A stretch of 30,174 bases of DNA from positions 1 to 30,174 of the forward strand of contig DATKGL010000006.1 of NCBI GenBank assembly GCA_035510795.1, read 5' to 3'. Shown piece by piece: positions 7,851 through 15,277 of the stretch (positions are counted from its first letter, which is position 1; every line of letters begins with the position of its first letter). The position numbers were made by a program, and so were the translations under genes. Source of the DNA: DATKGL01 sp035510795. Lineage in GTDB: Bacteria; Patescibacteriota; Saccharimonadia; Saccharimonadales; UBA4665. A model generated the notes under the pieces. The model was not told the DNA's origin. It did not search any database and saw only the letters and a program-made list of their open reading frames with translations.

Positions 7851-8348
7851 ATGTATCGATATTCAATTACTGAGTCGCCGAAAGGCTATGAGGTATATGT
7901 CAATCTAATTACGTCCTCAGCCGGCCGCTACATCAGCCGTCAGCCTTATCTGATTAACATGATCAAAGAAGTTTTAGTGCCAATGAAGCTTACCGGTGCC
8001 GAGATATCGATTGAACATGATATGGGCCGCGTTATCGGCAACACCGATATTGTCGCTACAGGTGAAAAGGATGTTATTTTCTATGCCCAGCCCTACAAGA
8101 AAACAGTCTTTTCGCGCTACGTCAAAAACCATTCTCAGCTGCCCAGTAAAACTCTGACTATTTTACTAGTTCAGGATGAAAACGGCGATTACGAGTTAAC
8201 CGATACTTGGATCGGTCCTTGCAGTCCGCCTTTTCCCGGCGACAAAAAAGAAACCTCTAGAAGCAAATCATATTGGGAGACACACGCCTTAGTGCTAGAT
8301 ACCCAGACAATTCAATCCAAGACATTGACTAAAGTCTGCCCCTATTAA
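7851..8348 (+). CDS. Conserved-looking protein of unknown function
   Basis: 165 residues, soluble, no signal peptide or membrane segment. I recognise no family. The composition is ordinary and protein-like, with a mixed alpha/beta look in the first 110 residues (MYRYSITESPKGYEVYVNL; SIEHDMGRVIGNTDI) and a Ser/Lys/Thr-rich C-terminal part with an SPPFPGD turn. It stands alone between the RRM gene (divergent) and the helicase region. Only a weak purine-rich ribosome site (AGAAAGAA) precedes the ATG. Coding is supported by length, a frame without good alternatives and codon choice like its neighbours. Confidence 0.65.
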   Translation: MYRYSITESPKGYEVYVNLITSSAGRYISRQPYLINMIKEVLVPMKLTGAEISIEHDMGRVIGNTDIVATGEKDVIFYAQPYKKTVFSRYVKNHSQLPSKTLTILLVQDENGDYELTDTWIGPCSPPFPGDKKETSRSKSYWETHALVLDTQTIQSKTLTKVCPY

Positions 8349-8394
8349 ACTAACGCTTAAAACGTGCTAAGCTTATTTGAAGAAGGCGGGACCC

Positions 8395-8451
8395 ATGTCT
8401 AAAGATAGACCCAAGCGAGAAATCAGAAAACCAAAGAAGCCCAAATCTTAG
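8395..8451 (+). CDS. Candidate 18-residue basic micro-protein
   Basis: An ATG at 8395 opens an 18-codon frame ending TAG at 8449-8451: MSKDRPKREIRKPKKPKS. It is preceded by a purine-rich AAGGCGGG about 4 bases upstream. More than half of the residues are Lys, Arg or Pro, which is unlike random translation of this AT-rich gap. It sits between the unknown gene and the helicase promoter. It could be a tiny RNA- or ribosome-binding peptide or a leader peptide; I cannot name a family. Confidence 0.45.
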   Translation: MSKDRPKREIRKPKKPKS

Positions 8452-8481
8452 CTCTGACTATTAAGTTTTAGATTAATACCC

Positions 8482-8510
8482 TTGCATAGTTATATTAATT
8501 ATGCTAATAT
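8482..8510 (+). promoter_or_regulatory. Promoter of the DEAD-box helicase gene
   Basis: TTGCAT (8482-8487), a 17-base spacer, then TAATAT (8505-8510) preceded by TGC as in an extended -10. Predicted transcription starts near 8517, leaving a leader of about 95 bases that contains the hairpin at 8550-8580. Confidence 0.6.
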
Positions 8511-8549
8511 TGGGTTATTGTATTGATGAATCCGGGTTTTGTTAAACTA

Positions 8550-8580
8550 TTTACTCGATTTCATTACTCAATCAAGTAAA
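8550..8580 (+). promoter_or_regulatory. Leader hairpin upstream of the DEAD-box helicase
   Basis: Arms TTTACTCGATT (8550-8560) and AATCAAGTAAA (8570-8580) pair over 11 positions with one mismatch around a 9-base loop. No T-tract follows, so it is not a terminator. It lies 15 bases before the AAAGGA ribosome site (8595-8600) and could be an RNA thermosensor-like element or an operator. Confidence 0.4.
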
Positions 8581-8610
8581 TAATAACTTAACTTAAAGGA
8601 TTCTTTTTTT

Positions 8611-9801
8611 ATGTCCTATTACCAAAATAAACGAACCAACAACTATAGCCACGGTGGCCGGTCCAATCAGAGCCGCCCGGCCGGACGCAGAGGCCACAAG
8701 GAATATATTAACCCTTCCCTCTTTGTCAGGTCCGCAAAACCAATAAGCCAGACAGAATATTGCCCGACTCATGAGTTTATCGACTTTGCGATTGATCCGC
8801 TGATCAAACGCAATCTAATTGCCAAGGGTTTCATTACTCCTCTGCCGATTCAAGACCAGGCGATACCATCCGGCCTACTCGGCAAAGATATTATCGGCAT
8901 AGCTAACACCGGTACTGGTAAAACAGCCGCTTTTGCTATCCCGATACTTCAACAACTAATTACTCAGAGAAATAAAAATTGCCTGATTATGGCTCCGACT
9001 CGGGAACTTGCCGGCCAGATCTTCGAAGAATGCCAGTCCATTGCCAAGGGCAGCGGGCTGTTCGGTGCCCTGCTCATCGGTGGCGCTGCCATGCGGCCGC
9101 AGCTAAAAGATCTAAGCCGCAATCCATCGATAGTCATCGGCACGCCGGGGCGGATTAAGGATCATTTTGCCCGCGGCAGCCTCAACTTAGCCAAGTTTAA
9201 CCTTGTCGTGCTTGATGAGGTGGACCGAATGCTCGATATGGGTTTCGTAAACGATATGCGACTGATTCTTAAGGAAATAGCTCCTATTCGGCAGTCATTT
9301 TTCTTCTCGGCTACCCTAGATGACAAGGTAAACAAGCTGATTCAGGAATTTTCGTCCAACCAGACGACTATTTCGGTAAAAACCGGCGACACCGTCGATA
9401 CCGTCGAACAAAGCGTTCTAGCCTATCGTTCGTCCAGCGAAAAAATTGATAAACTTCATGATTTGCTGATCAAAGATGCTCCAAAAGCAATCGTCTTCGA
9501 CTCGACTCAGCGCAGTGTCGAGAGACTCAATAAAGAGCTGCTAGCCCGCGGCTTTGCCGTCGACGCCATCCACGGCGGGAAAACCCAGGGACAAAGACAG
9601 CGCGCCCTTAAACGGTTCAAAGCCAACGAAATCTCTGTTTTGGTGGCGACCGATGTGGCTGCCCGCGGACTTGACGTCCGTGACATTACTCACGTAATTA
9701 ATTACTCTGTTCCGGAAACTTATATAGATTACATTCACCGCATCGGCCGAGCCGGCCGTGTCGGCAAAGCCGGCTACGCCGTGACTTTTATCGAGAGTTA
9801 A
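8611..9801 (+). CDS. DEAD-box ATP-dependent RNA helicase
   Basis: 396 residues with the full superfamily 2 motif set: an upstream Phe/Gln-motif region (GFITPLPIQDQAIP), motif I TGTGKT (about 101-107), Ia PTRELA, Ib TPGR, motif II as DEVD (about 201-204), III SAT, V ATDVAARGLD and VI HRIGRAGR (about 376-383). The protein has a short Arg/Gly/Asn-rich N-terminal tail and ends soon after motif VI, without a long C-terminal extension. It unwinds short RNA duplexes, probably in ribosome assembly or mRNA decay. AAAGGA lies 10 bases before the ATG. DEVD in place of DEAD is a tolerated variant. Confidence 0.95.
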   Translation: MSYYQNKRTNNYSHGGRSNQSRPAGRRGHKEYINPSLFVRSAKPISQTEYCPTHEFIDFAIDPLIKRNLIAKGFITPLPIQDQAIPSGLLGKDIIGIANTGTGKTAAFAIPILQQLITQRNKNCLIMAPTRELAGQIFEECQSIAKGSGLFGALLIGGAAMRPQLKDLSRNPSIVIGTPGRIKDHFARGSLNLAKFNLVVLDEVDRMLDMGFVNDMRLILKEIAPIRQSFFFSATLDDKVNKLIQEFSSNQTTISVKTGDTVDTVEQSVLAYRSSSEKIDKLHDLLIKDAPKAIVFDSTQRSVERLNKELLARGFAVDAIHGGKTQGQRQRALKRFKANEISVLVATDVAARGLDVRDITHVINYSVPETYIDYIHRIGRAGRVGKAGYAVTFIES

Positions 9802-9919
9802 GACACCACTAAAACCAACCAGTGATTTTTGGTACCCCCATATTTGCTGAATGATGCTTTACAATGAACTTTTCAATTTTGCTATTATTGGGCTAATATA
9901 AGTTGAATAGGAATATAAC

Positions 9920-10876
9920 GTGAAGTTAATTGTCATCATCCCCTGCCTCAATGAAGCAGCTACCTTACCGGTGGTATTAAAAACCATACCAAAAAAGATT
10001 ACCGGTATAGATAAGATTGAAATAGTCGTTATTGATGATGGCTCAACCGATAAAACGGTTGAGGTCGCTAAAATGAACGGCGTTAAGCACTTTGTCAGTC
10101 ATATCAAGAACCAGGGTCTAAGCGTTTCGTTTTGCGATGGCCTGAACCAGGCGTTAAAGCTGGGAGCCGATATCATAGTCCTGACCGACGGCGATAACCA
10201 GTACCCACAGAAACGTATCCCTGATTTGATTGAGCCGATACTCAAGCACAAGGCAGATCTGGTTATTGCCGACCGTCAAATTCAGACAATCGACCACTTC
10301 TCAGCCACCAAAAAAATGTGGCAACGGTTTGGAACCTGGGTAATGAACCTCGCTGCCGGCACTAACGTCCCTGACGGCACAAGCGGCTTTCGGGCCTACT
10401 CCAGAGACGCCGCTTTGCAGTTGAATCTTATTGCAAAATACAGCTTTGCTACCGAAACTACTATCCAGGCCGGCAACAAGGGCCAGGCGATTGCCTTCAT
10501 CAAAATTAAGACCAACGCCAAAACCCGCGAATCTCGCCAGTTTACTTCCTCGTGGCAGCACGTCAGAAAATCCAGCATTACAATAATGCGTGGTTTTGTG
10601 ATGTACAAACCTTACGCCGTCTTTTTCAGTCTCGGCCTGTTGCTCCTGGTAGTTGGCTTGATTCCTTTTATTCATTACTTCGTTCTTTATTTCAGCGTTA
10701 AGTCGCCGGGTGGAGCACATCACTTACAGTCACTTATCATCGGTACGGTACTGCTGACAGCTTCATTTATCTCATTCACCCTCGGCGTTATAGCCGACCT
10801 GATCCGTATCAACCGTAGATTGCTTGAGGATATTCTGGAGCACACCCGTCGAAATGATTTTTCTAAACACCCTTAA
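9920..10876 (+). CDS. Family 2 glycosyltransferase, polyprenyl-phosphate type, with two C-terminal membrane helices
   Basis: 318 residues starting at a GTG with AGGA about 8 bases upstream. GT-A fold signatures: IIPCLNEAATL near the N-terminus, VVIDDGSTD (about 36-44), the metal-binding LTDGDNQYP (about 87-95) and PDGTSGFRAYSR in the middle. Two membrane helices follow (about 229-253, 276-300). This is the DPM1/GtrB-like group, which loads a sugar onto undecaprenyl or dolichyl phosphate on the cytosolic side. The product could feed the GT-C type membrane glycosyltransferase encoded convergently next to it. Sugar identity is unknown. The stop shares four bases with the stop of that gene. Confidence 0.88.
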   Translation: MKLIVIIPCLNEAATLPVVLKTIPKKITGIDKIEIVVIDDGSTDKTVEVAKMNGVKHFVSHIKNQGLSVSFCDGLNQALKLGADIIVLTDGDNQYPQKRIPDLIEPILKHKADLVIADRQIQTIDHFSATKKMWQRFGTWVMNLAAGTNVPDGTSGFRAYSRDAALQLNLIAKYSFATETTIQAGNKGQAIAFIKIKTNAKTRESRQFTSSWQHVRKSSITIMRGFVMYKPYAVFFSLGLLLLVVGLIPFIHYFVLYFSVKSPGGAHHLQSLIIGTVLLTASFISFTLGVIADLIRINRRLLEDILEHTRRNDFSKHP

Positions 10877-12423
10877 TTAAAAACCCAGTCTTTTGTGTCA
10901 TAATTTTTACTGCCCTCGACAAGTACCGGGTTGCTGATTTTCCGGGCGGCATTATTGACCTTAACTACTGTGCTGTTCGGCCAGTCCCAATCGGCATCAC
11001 TGCGAGAAATAAAAGTCAGCACGCCGCCGCCTTCTATAAACAGAAATATGGCAACGACCGCAATTAATGCTTTGCGGGCTGTCGAACGGCGCAGCACTTC
11101 ACTAAATGCCCGGCCAAAGATAGCTGCCACCAGCAATAGTACCGGCAATAAGTAACGGCCGTTCATGTTAATGGGCTGGCCGGTGTATAGATATTGCGAG
11201 TAACCTTCGGCCAATAAAGAAACGACATAAAACAGGCTGACTACGAAAAAGAAAGTCATATAAGGATTACCACGGAATATCCGCTGACGCCACTTGAAGA
11301 AAGCTATTATCCCGGCTATGGCAATCAAAGCCGCGGCAGCGCTTGGCAGCGGCAACGGCGGATAGTTGGTAAAACTGCTGGCTGGACCGTTAACGGCAAA
11401 GAACAGCCGGTACCACATCCAATAAAGCCAGACAAAAACGTAAAATAGCGGGTTATAATGCCCCACTTTATTGTTCGGATTCAAGACAAGCAAATGATTG
11501 CTATAGGCGTAATACCACGGACTATATGAACTACAGGCTTTTATCGATAGAACTGAGCTGCAATTCGGGTTAATAGAACGGTATTGAACCAGGTTGACAA
11601 GATCGCGCTGGGCAAATAGACCGAAACTGATAATAAATACTGCCGCCAGAACTATTTTTACCAGGCGTGACTGAATTTCCCAGCTTTGCCGCAGATGCGG
11701 CCACAACTGAGACAGCCGGCCTCGGTAACTACGGTAGGCGGTATACGCCAAGAAAACCACTACGGCTAAGAATATCGGCAAAAATGCGTACTTTACTAGG
11801 CTGGCCAGCAAACAAACACTGCCAAGAGACAGCAACGTTCTAACCGATGGGTGACGCTTTCGGATTTCATCAATAGCCCGGAAGCTAAGCAAACAAGCCC
11901 AAGCAACCAGGGGGAACAGTAAATTATCATAATTTATGTGCGCTGCCAGCTGCGGCACGATCGGGATGAATATAAACAGCAGCAAGCAAATATTGGTCAA
12001 TGAGGACGAAACCCGGGCTCGCAGTAATACCTGACGGAATAAGACCAGACCACTGCCGAATAACCCTATGTTAATAAAACGCAGTGATATCACCTGGTTA
12101 GTCTGGCCATGGACGAATAAGGCTATCAGCCGGTAAGGAAAACTCATCAGATAGTGATAGAGATAGGACGGATCTCTGGCAACGGCACCAAAAGTATTGG
12201 CATGAGGTGGTTGATTAGCCAGAAACGGCAGCCAATAATGAGAATAAATTTTTATCAGACCAAAATGAAAGTCTTCATCGAAAGCCTGCGGATAAACTGC
12301 CGACAAGGCCATCCAGGCTGATTCAAAGATAAAGAAAACTATAACTGCCCAGAAAAAACGTTTTGAATTTAGTATGCTAACGGTTCGCTTAACAGCGTTC
12401 TTCATGTTTCCACTAAAACTCAT
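10873..12423 (-). CDS. Polytopic GT-C type membrane glycosyltransferase (DUF2142/PMT-like)
   Basis: 516 residues, about ten or more hydrophobic helices. In the first extracytoplasmic loop AFDEDFHFG gives the acidic DE...H pattern of GT-C enzymes using polyprenyl-phosphate sugars, and AAHINYDNLLFPL resembles the DUF2142/PMT group. It would transfer a sugar from a lipid carrier to a surface polymer or protein outside the membrane. It follows malic enzyme by 45 bases on the same strand, so they may be cotranscribed although no functional link is evident. A second ATG at codon 7 is an alternative start. Exact substrate and family are uncertain. Confidence 0.7.
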   Translation of the reverse strand: MSFSGNMKNAVKRTVSILNSKRFFWAVIVFFIFESAWMALSAVYPQAFDEDFHFGLIKIYSHYWLPFLANQPPHANTFGAVARDPSYLYHYLMSFPYRLIALFVHGQTNQVISLRFINIGLFGSGLVLFRQVLLRARVSSSLTNICLLLFIFIPIVPQLAAHINYDNLLFPLVAWACLLSFRAIDEIRKRHPSVRTLLSLGSVCLLASLVKYAFLPIFLAVVVFLAYTAYRSYRGRLSQLWPHLRQSWEIQSRLVKIVLAAVFIISFGLFAQRDLVNLVQYRSINPNCSSVLSIKACSSYSPWYYAYSNHLLVLNPNNKVGHYNPLFYVFVWLYWMWYRLFFAVNGPASSFTNYPPLPLPSAAAALIAIAGIIAFFKWRQRIFRGNPYMTFFFVVSLFYVVSLLAEGYSQYLYTGQPINMNGRYLLPVLLLVAAIFGRAFSEVLRRSTARKALIAVVAIFLFIEGGGVLTFISRSDADWDWPNSTVVKVNNAARKISNPVLVEGSKNYDTKDWVFN

Positions 12424-12468
12424 TATATAAGTATAACTGAAGATAAACTGGACATCGGTTGGCTCGGA

Positions 12469-13602
12469 TTATTTAATAACTTTGGCTACGGTGGATGCCA
12501 ACTGCTTATTTAAAACACTGGGTATAATATGATCGACTGTCGGCTGCTTGACTAGCCCAGCAATTGCCTCCGCAGCGGCAATTTTATGTTCATCGGTAAT
12601 TTTATTAACCTGGTTATCAAGCGCCCCGCGGAAAATACCCGGAAAAGCTAAGACATTATTTACTTGATTAGGAAAATCACTGCGGCCGGTAGCGACAACA
12701 GCCGCCCCCGCCGCCCGGGCTAGATCCGGTAGTATCTCTGGAGTCGGGTTGGCCATAGCAAAAATTATGGGATCAGCCGCCATGGTCTTTATCATGGTCG
12801 AGGTTAGCAACCCAGGCTTGGACACACCGATAAAAATATCGGCCCCGACAACGGCATCGGCTAAGCTGCCACTAATATTGTGTGGATTGGTAAATTTCAA
12901 TAATAACTTTTTGGATTCGTTTAGGTCTTTACGCCGGCGACTGACAATACCCTTGCTGTCGACAGCAATAATCTCCGGCTTGGCGTATTTATAGAGCAAT
13001 TTGGATATTGCAACCCCGGCGGCACCGGCTCCGACAATGGCAATTTTACAATTCCCCAGCTTTTTACCGGTTAATTTTGTGGCATTGATCAGGCCAGCTA
13101 GCACGACGATAGCCGTACCGTGCTGATCATCATGCATGACAGGTATGGGCAGAGCGTCTATCAGGCGCTTTTCAACTTCGAAGCAAATTGGTGCGGCAAT
13201 ATCTTCCAGGTTTATGCCACCGAAGCTCGGAGCAATAGCCTTGACTGTTTTTACTATTTCATCGGCCGAGTGAACGTTCAGAACAATCGGCACAGCATCA
13301 ATGCCGCCGAAGTGCTTGAACAACATACACTTTCCCTCCATCACCGGCAAAGCCCCATAAGGGCCGATATTGCCCAACCCCAGCACGGCGGAACCGTCGC
13401 TGATCACTGCGACGCAGTTATTGAGCCAGGTATAATCACGAGTTTTTTCAGGATGATCCGCCACATAAGAACTAACAGCAGCAACCCCCGGCGTGTAATA
13501 AATGCTCAATTTATCAAGACTGTCCGGAATATCTTTCAATCTGGTGCTGATTTTACCCTTAAACTGTTTGTGTAGTTTTAAAGCTTGTTTCCCAAAATCC
13601 AT
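12469..13602 (-). CDS. NAD(P)-dependent malic enzyme
   Basis: 377 residues, the short bacterial form (no C-terminal phosphotransacetylase domain). Signatures: YTPGVA (catalytic Tyr region), SDGSAVLGLGNIGP, LPVMEGK with LFKHFGGIDAVP, EDIAAPICFEVE (metal ligands), DDQHGTA, the Rossmann GAGAAG (about 192-197), FAMANPTPEI and GRSDFPNQVNN. It decarboxylates malate to pyruvate, giving NADH or NADPH; cofactor preference cannot be read reliably. In Saccharibacteria, which lack a TCA cycle, this enzyme links imported malate to pyruvate (family knowledge). A TATAAT on the minus strand at 13611-13616 lies only 8 bases before the ATG, suggesting a nearly leaderless mRNA. Confidence 0.95.
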   Translation of the reverse strand: MDFGKQALKLHKQFKGKISTRLKDIPDSLDKLSIYYTPGVAAVSSYVADHPEKTRDYTWLNNCVAVISDGSAVLGLGNIGPYGALPVMEGKCMLFKHFGGIDAVPIVLNVHSADEIVKTVKAIAPSFGGINLEDIAAPICFEVEKRLIDALPIPVMHDDQHGTAIVVLAGLINATKLTGKKLGNCKIAIVGAGAAGVAISKLLYKYAKPEIIAVDSKGIVSRRRKDLNESKKLLLKFTNPHNISGSLADAVVGADIFIGVSKPGLLTSTMIKTMAADPIIFAMANPTPEILPDLARAAGAAVVATGRSDFPNQVNNVLAFPGIFRGALDNQVNKITDEHKIAAAEAIAGLVKQPTVDHIIPSVLNKQLASTVAKVIK

Positions 13603-13657
13603 GTTTTATTATTATAGCTCTAAGTTGAACCGGAGCACTATAGTATCATAAATAGAC

Positions 13658-14059
13658 ATGTATACAGTCGAGTATCAAACATTTGAAGATATGGTCCACC
13701 GCGCTCTGGCGGCTTTACCAAAAAGCCACCGCAGCAGCATCAATAATGTCGCTATCCTGATTGAAGACGAGCCCAGTTTAGCCCAGCGCTATGCCCTGAA
13801 TTTAAGGGGCGACCAAACACTGTTCGGCCTCTATGAGGGCGTCCCTTTAAACGCCCGGATGGGGCAGACAAAAATACTGCCGGACAAGATCACACTTTTT
13901 CAAAAACCGCTGGAGCAGGCCAGCTCCAGCCAAGCGGAACTGCAGAGCCGGGTGGCCCGTACCATTTGGCACGAAGTCGCCCACTACTACGGCTTAAACC
14001 ATACCCGTATCTACGAGCTGGAAGCCGAGGAAAGACGTTCAAAACAACCCGAACTATAG
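13658..14059 (+). CDS. Zincin-like metallopeptidase (PF06262-type small protein)
   Basis: 133 residues, no signal peptide. The HEVAHYYGLNHTRIYELE stretch near the C-terminus carries HExxH, and the upstream LFGLYEGVPL and LPDKITLFQKP match the small zincin-like family, in which HExxH is followed by a downstream acidic residue. Cytosolic; the biological substrate of this family is not established. Divergent from malic enzyme with a 55-base shared promoter region; its TAG overlaps the convergent stop of the beta-lactamase-fold gene. Confidence 0.85.
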   Translation: MYTVEYQTFEDMVHRALAALPKSHRSSINNVAILIEDEPSLAQRYALNLRGDQTLFGLYEGVPLNARMGQTKILPDKITLFQKPLEQASSSQAELQSRVARTIWHEVAHYYGLNHTRIYELEAEERRSKQPEL

Positions 14060-15019
14060 ATAAACCGGCAGTGCAACCTTAACGATCGATTGCATGATTT
14101 GCGCCCGGCTGTTCCAGTCATACTCTCCATTGCCATTGGTATAGATGACAATCACAAAGACTTTCTGGCCGCTGGTAATAATTGCCGCGTCATCAACGTT
14201 ATCCCCGTAAAAACCGGCTTTATGGTAAACCGTATCTTCGTGCGGTACGGCTGGAACAATATACTGACGGTAGTTGGCATCCTTTAGATAACCGAGTAAT
14301 AAATCAGTGTCGGCCGGACTGAGCAGTTTACCCTCCCAAAGTTTTTCCATTATTAATGCCATGTCCGAACAGCTAAGGGTGTTGTTGACAGAATTAAAGC
14401 TGTCCAGGCCAATGCTCTGGGCATAAGACTGTTCATTTGAATAACCGAGCAAATCTCTCAGGTTATCCCACGCAGTATCGTCGCTGAGCACGATCATTTG
14501 CTGAACTTCATCTTCGGCACTTTTACCGCCAACGTTTTCATTAAGGCTCTGACTGCCGGCTTCAACCTGGTTGAGAAAATAGGCAGCAGTAATAACTTTG
14601 GTGGTACTGGCGGCAGTAAATGGATTTTGATCGCCATAATTCTCGGATTGGTTATTGTTCGGATCAATTAAACTAACCGCCATGTCGATATCAGAGTTTT
14701 GGCTAAGAATTGAGTTGATCTGAGTGCCCATGGTAGCCAGAGCGGTGGCGCTGGGAGAAGTAATAACCGTTGCCGTTGGTGACGAAAAACTGTTTTTGAT
14801 TTCTTCGATCAAATGATAAGGCTTTAGGTGGTTAAGTGAGGCGAGATACACCCCACCTCCCAGCAAAAACATAATTACCACAAATACGGCCAGATGCCTT
14901 AGGTGGTGAGTTTTCCTGACTGGGGGGTTCGGCGGGCCGTTATTGGACCCGGAATTATTCACCATCGAACGGCCGTAATAATAGCTGTAAGAGTACGGTT
15001 TTTTGGGTTGTTTATTCAT
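14054..15019 (-). CDS. Membrane-anchored beta-lactamase-fold serine hydrolase (class A/PBP-like)
   Basis: 321 residues: a Tyr/Asn/Pro-rich cytosolic start, one membrane helix (about 42-62), a Ser/Thr linker, then a penicillin-recognising domain (about 95-321) facing outside. Active-site motifs: STTK (138-141; SxxK), SDD (179-181; the SxN-like element) and HKAG (266-269; the K-T/S-G box with Ala). No clear counterpart of the omega-loop ExxLN glutamate is visible; the region reads SFNSVNNTLSCSD. That argues for a D,D-peptidase-like or ancient serine hydrolase activity rather than true beta-lactam hydrolysis. TATAAT (minus strand, 15043-15048) supplies a -10 about 24 bases before the ATG. Confidence 0.8.
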   Translation of the reverse strand: MNKQPKKPYSYSYYYGRSMVNNSGSNNGPPNPPVRKTHHLRHLAVFVVIMFLLGGGVYLASLNHLKPYHLIEEIKNSFSSPTATVITSPSATALATMGTQINSILSQNSDIDMAVSLIDPNNNQSENYGDQNPFTAASTTKVITAAYFLNQVEAGSQSLNENVGGKSAEDEVQQMIVLSDDTAWDNLRDLLGYSNEQSYAQSIGLDSFNSVNNTLSCSDMALIMEKLWEGKLLSPADTDLLLGYLKDANYRQYIVPAVPHEDTVYHKAGFYGDNVDDAAIITSGQKVFVIVIYTNGNGEYDWNSRAQIMQSIVKVALPVYL

Positions 15020-15054
15020 AATAGTACTCGTCTCAGCTAACTATTATATAGACT

Positions 15055-15080
15055 CCGAGCTTAACTAAGCTTGGTTTTTT
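15055..15080 (+). terminator. Terminator-like hairpin on the plus strand
   Basis: Arms 15055-15063 and 15066-15074 pair over 9 positions (one G-T wobble) around a very tight AC loop and are followed by TTTTTT (15075-15080). No plus-strand gene ends nearby, and the region overlaps the promoter of the beta-lactamase-fold gene, so it may be fortuitous or mark an unannotated short plus-strand transcript. Confidence 0.35.
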
Positions 15081-15128
15081 CAAGCTAACCTTCAGGAACG
15101 GGAGGGCAGCTAGGTTAGAATAAATCAG

Positions 15129-15275
15129 ATGTCAAGGACTATGATCAGAGTTGACGCTCTTAGGCTAAGCCTGATCAACCAGTCCCACTGCGGTTATTTC
15201 AAAGACTCCGCCGTTCTGATTATTACCGCATTAGTGCTGATAGTTTTTGGCGTAACTCGTTTCTGTAAAATCTAA
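15129..15275 (+). CDS. Possible 48-residue single-pass membrane peptide
   Basis: An ATG at 15129 opens 48 codons to TAA at 15273-15275, filling the gap between the beta-lactamase-fold gene and the PIG-L gene. The C-terminal part (about residues 28-45: AVLIITALVLIVFGVTRF) is a good membrane helix preceded by a polar, Lys/Arg-containing stretch; a second ATG (codon 5) is possible. There is no good ribosome site close to the ATG (GGGAGGG lies about 20 bases away). A 7-bp inverted repeat (CTAACCT / AGGTTAG) sits just upstream. Coding is plausible but unproven. Confidence 0.35.
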   Translation: MSRTMIRVDALRLSLINQSHCGYFKDSAVLIITALVLIVFGVTRFCKI

Positions 15276-15277
15276 GT

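Noticed and set aside
10301..10723. 140-residue minus-strand frame opposite the GT2 gene
   Set aside because: Antisense to conserved glycosyltransferase sequence; no independent support.
13120..13575. 151-residue plus-strand frame opposite malic enzyme
   Set aside because: Antisense to highly conserved malic enzyme motifs and with no family resemblance or ribosome site.
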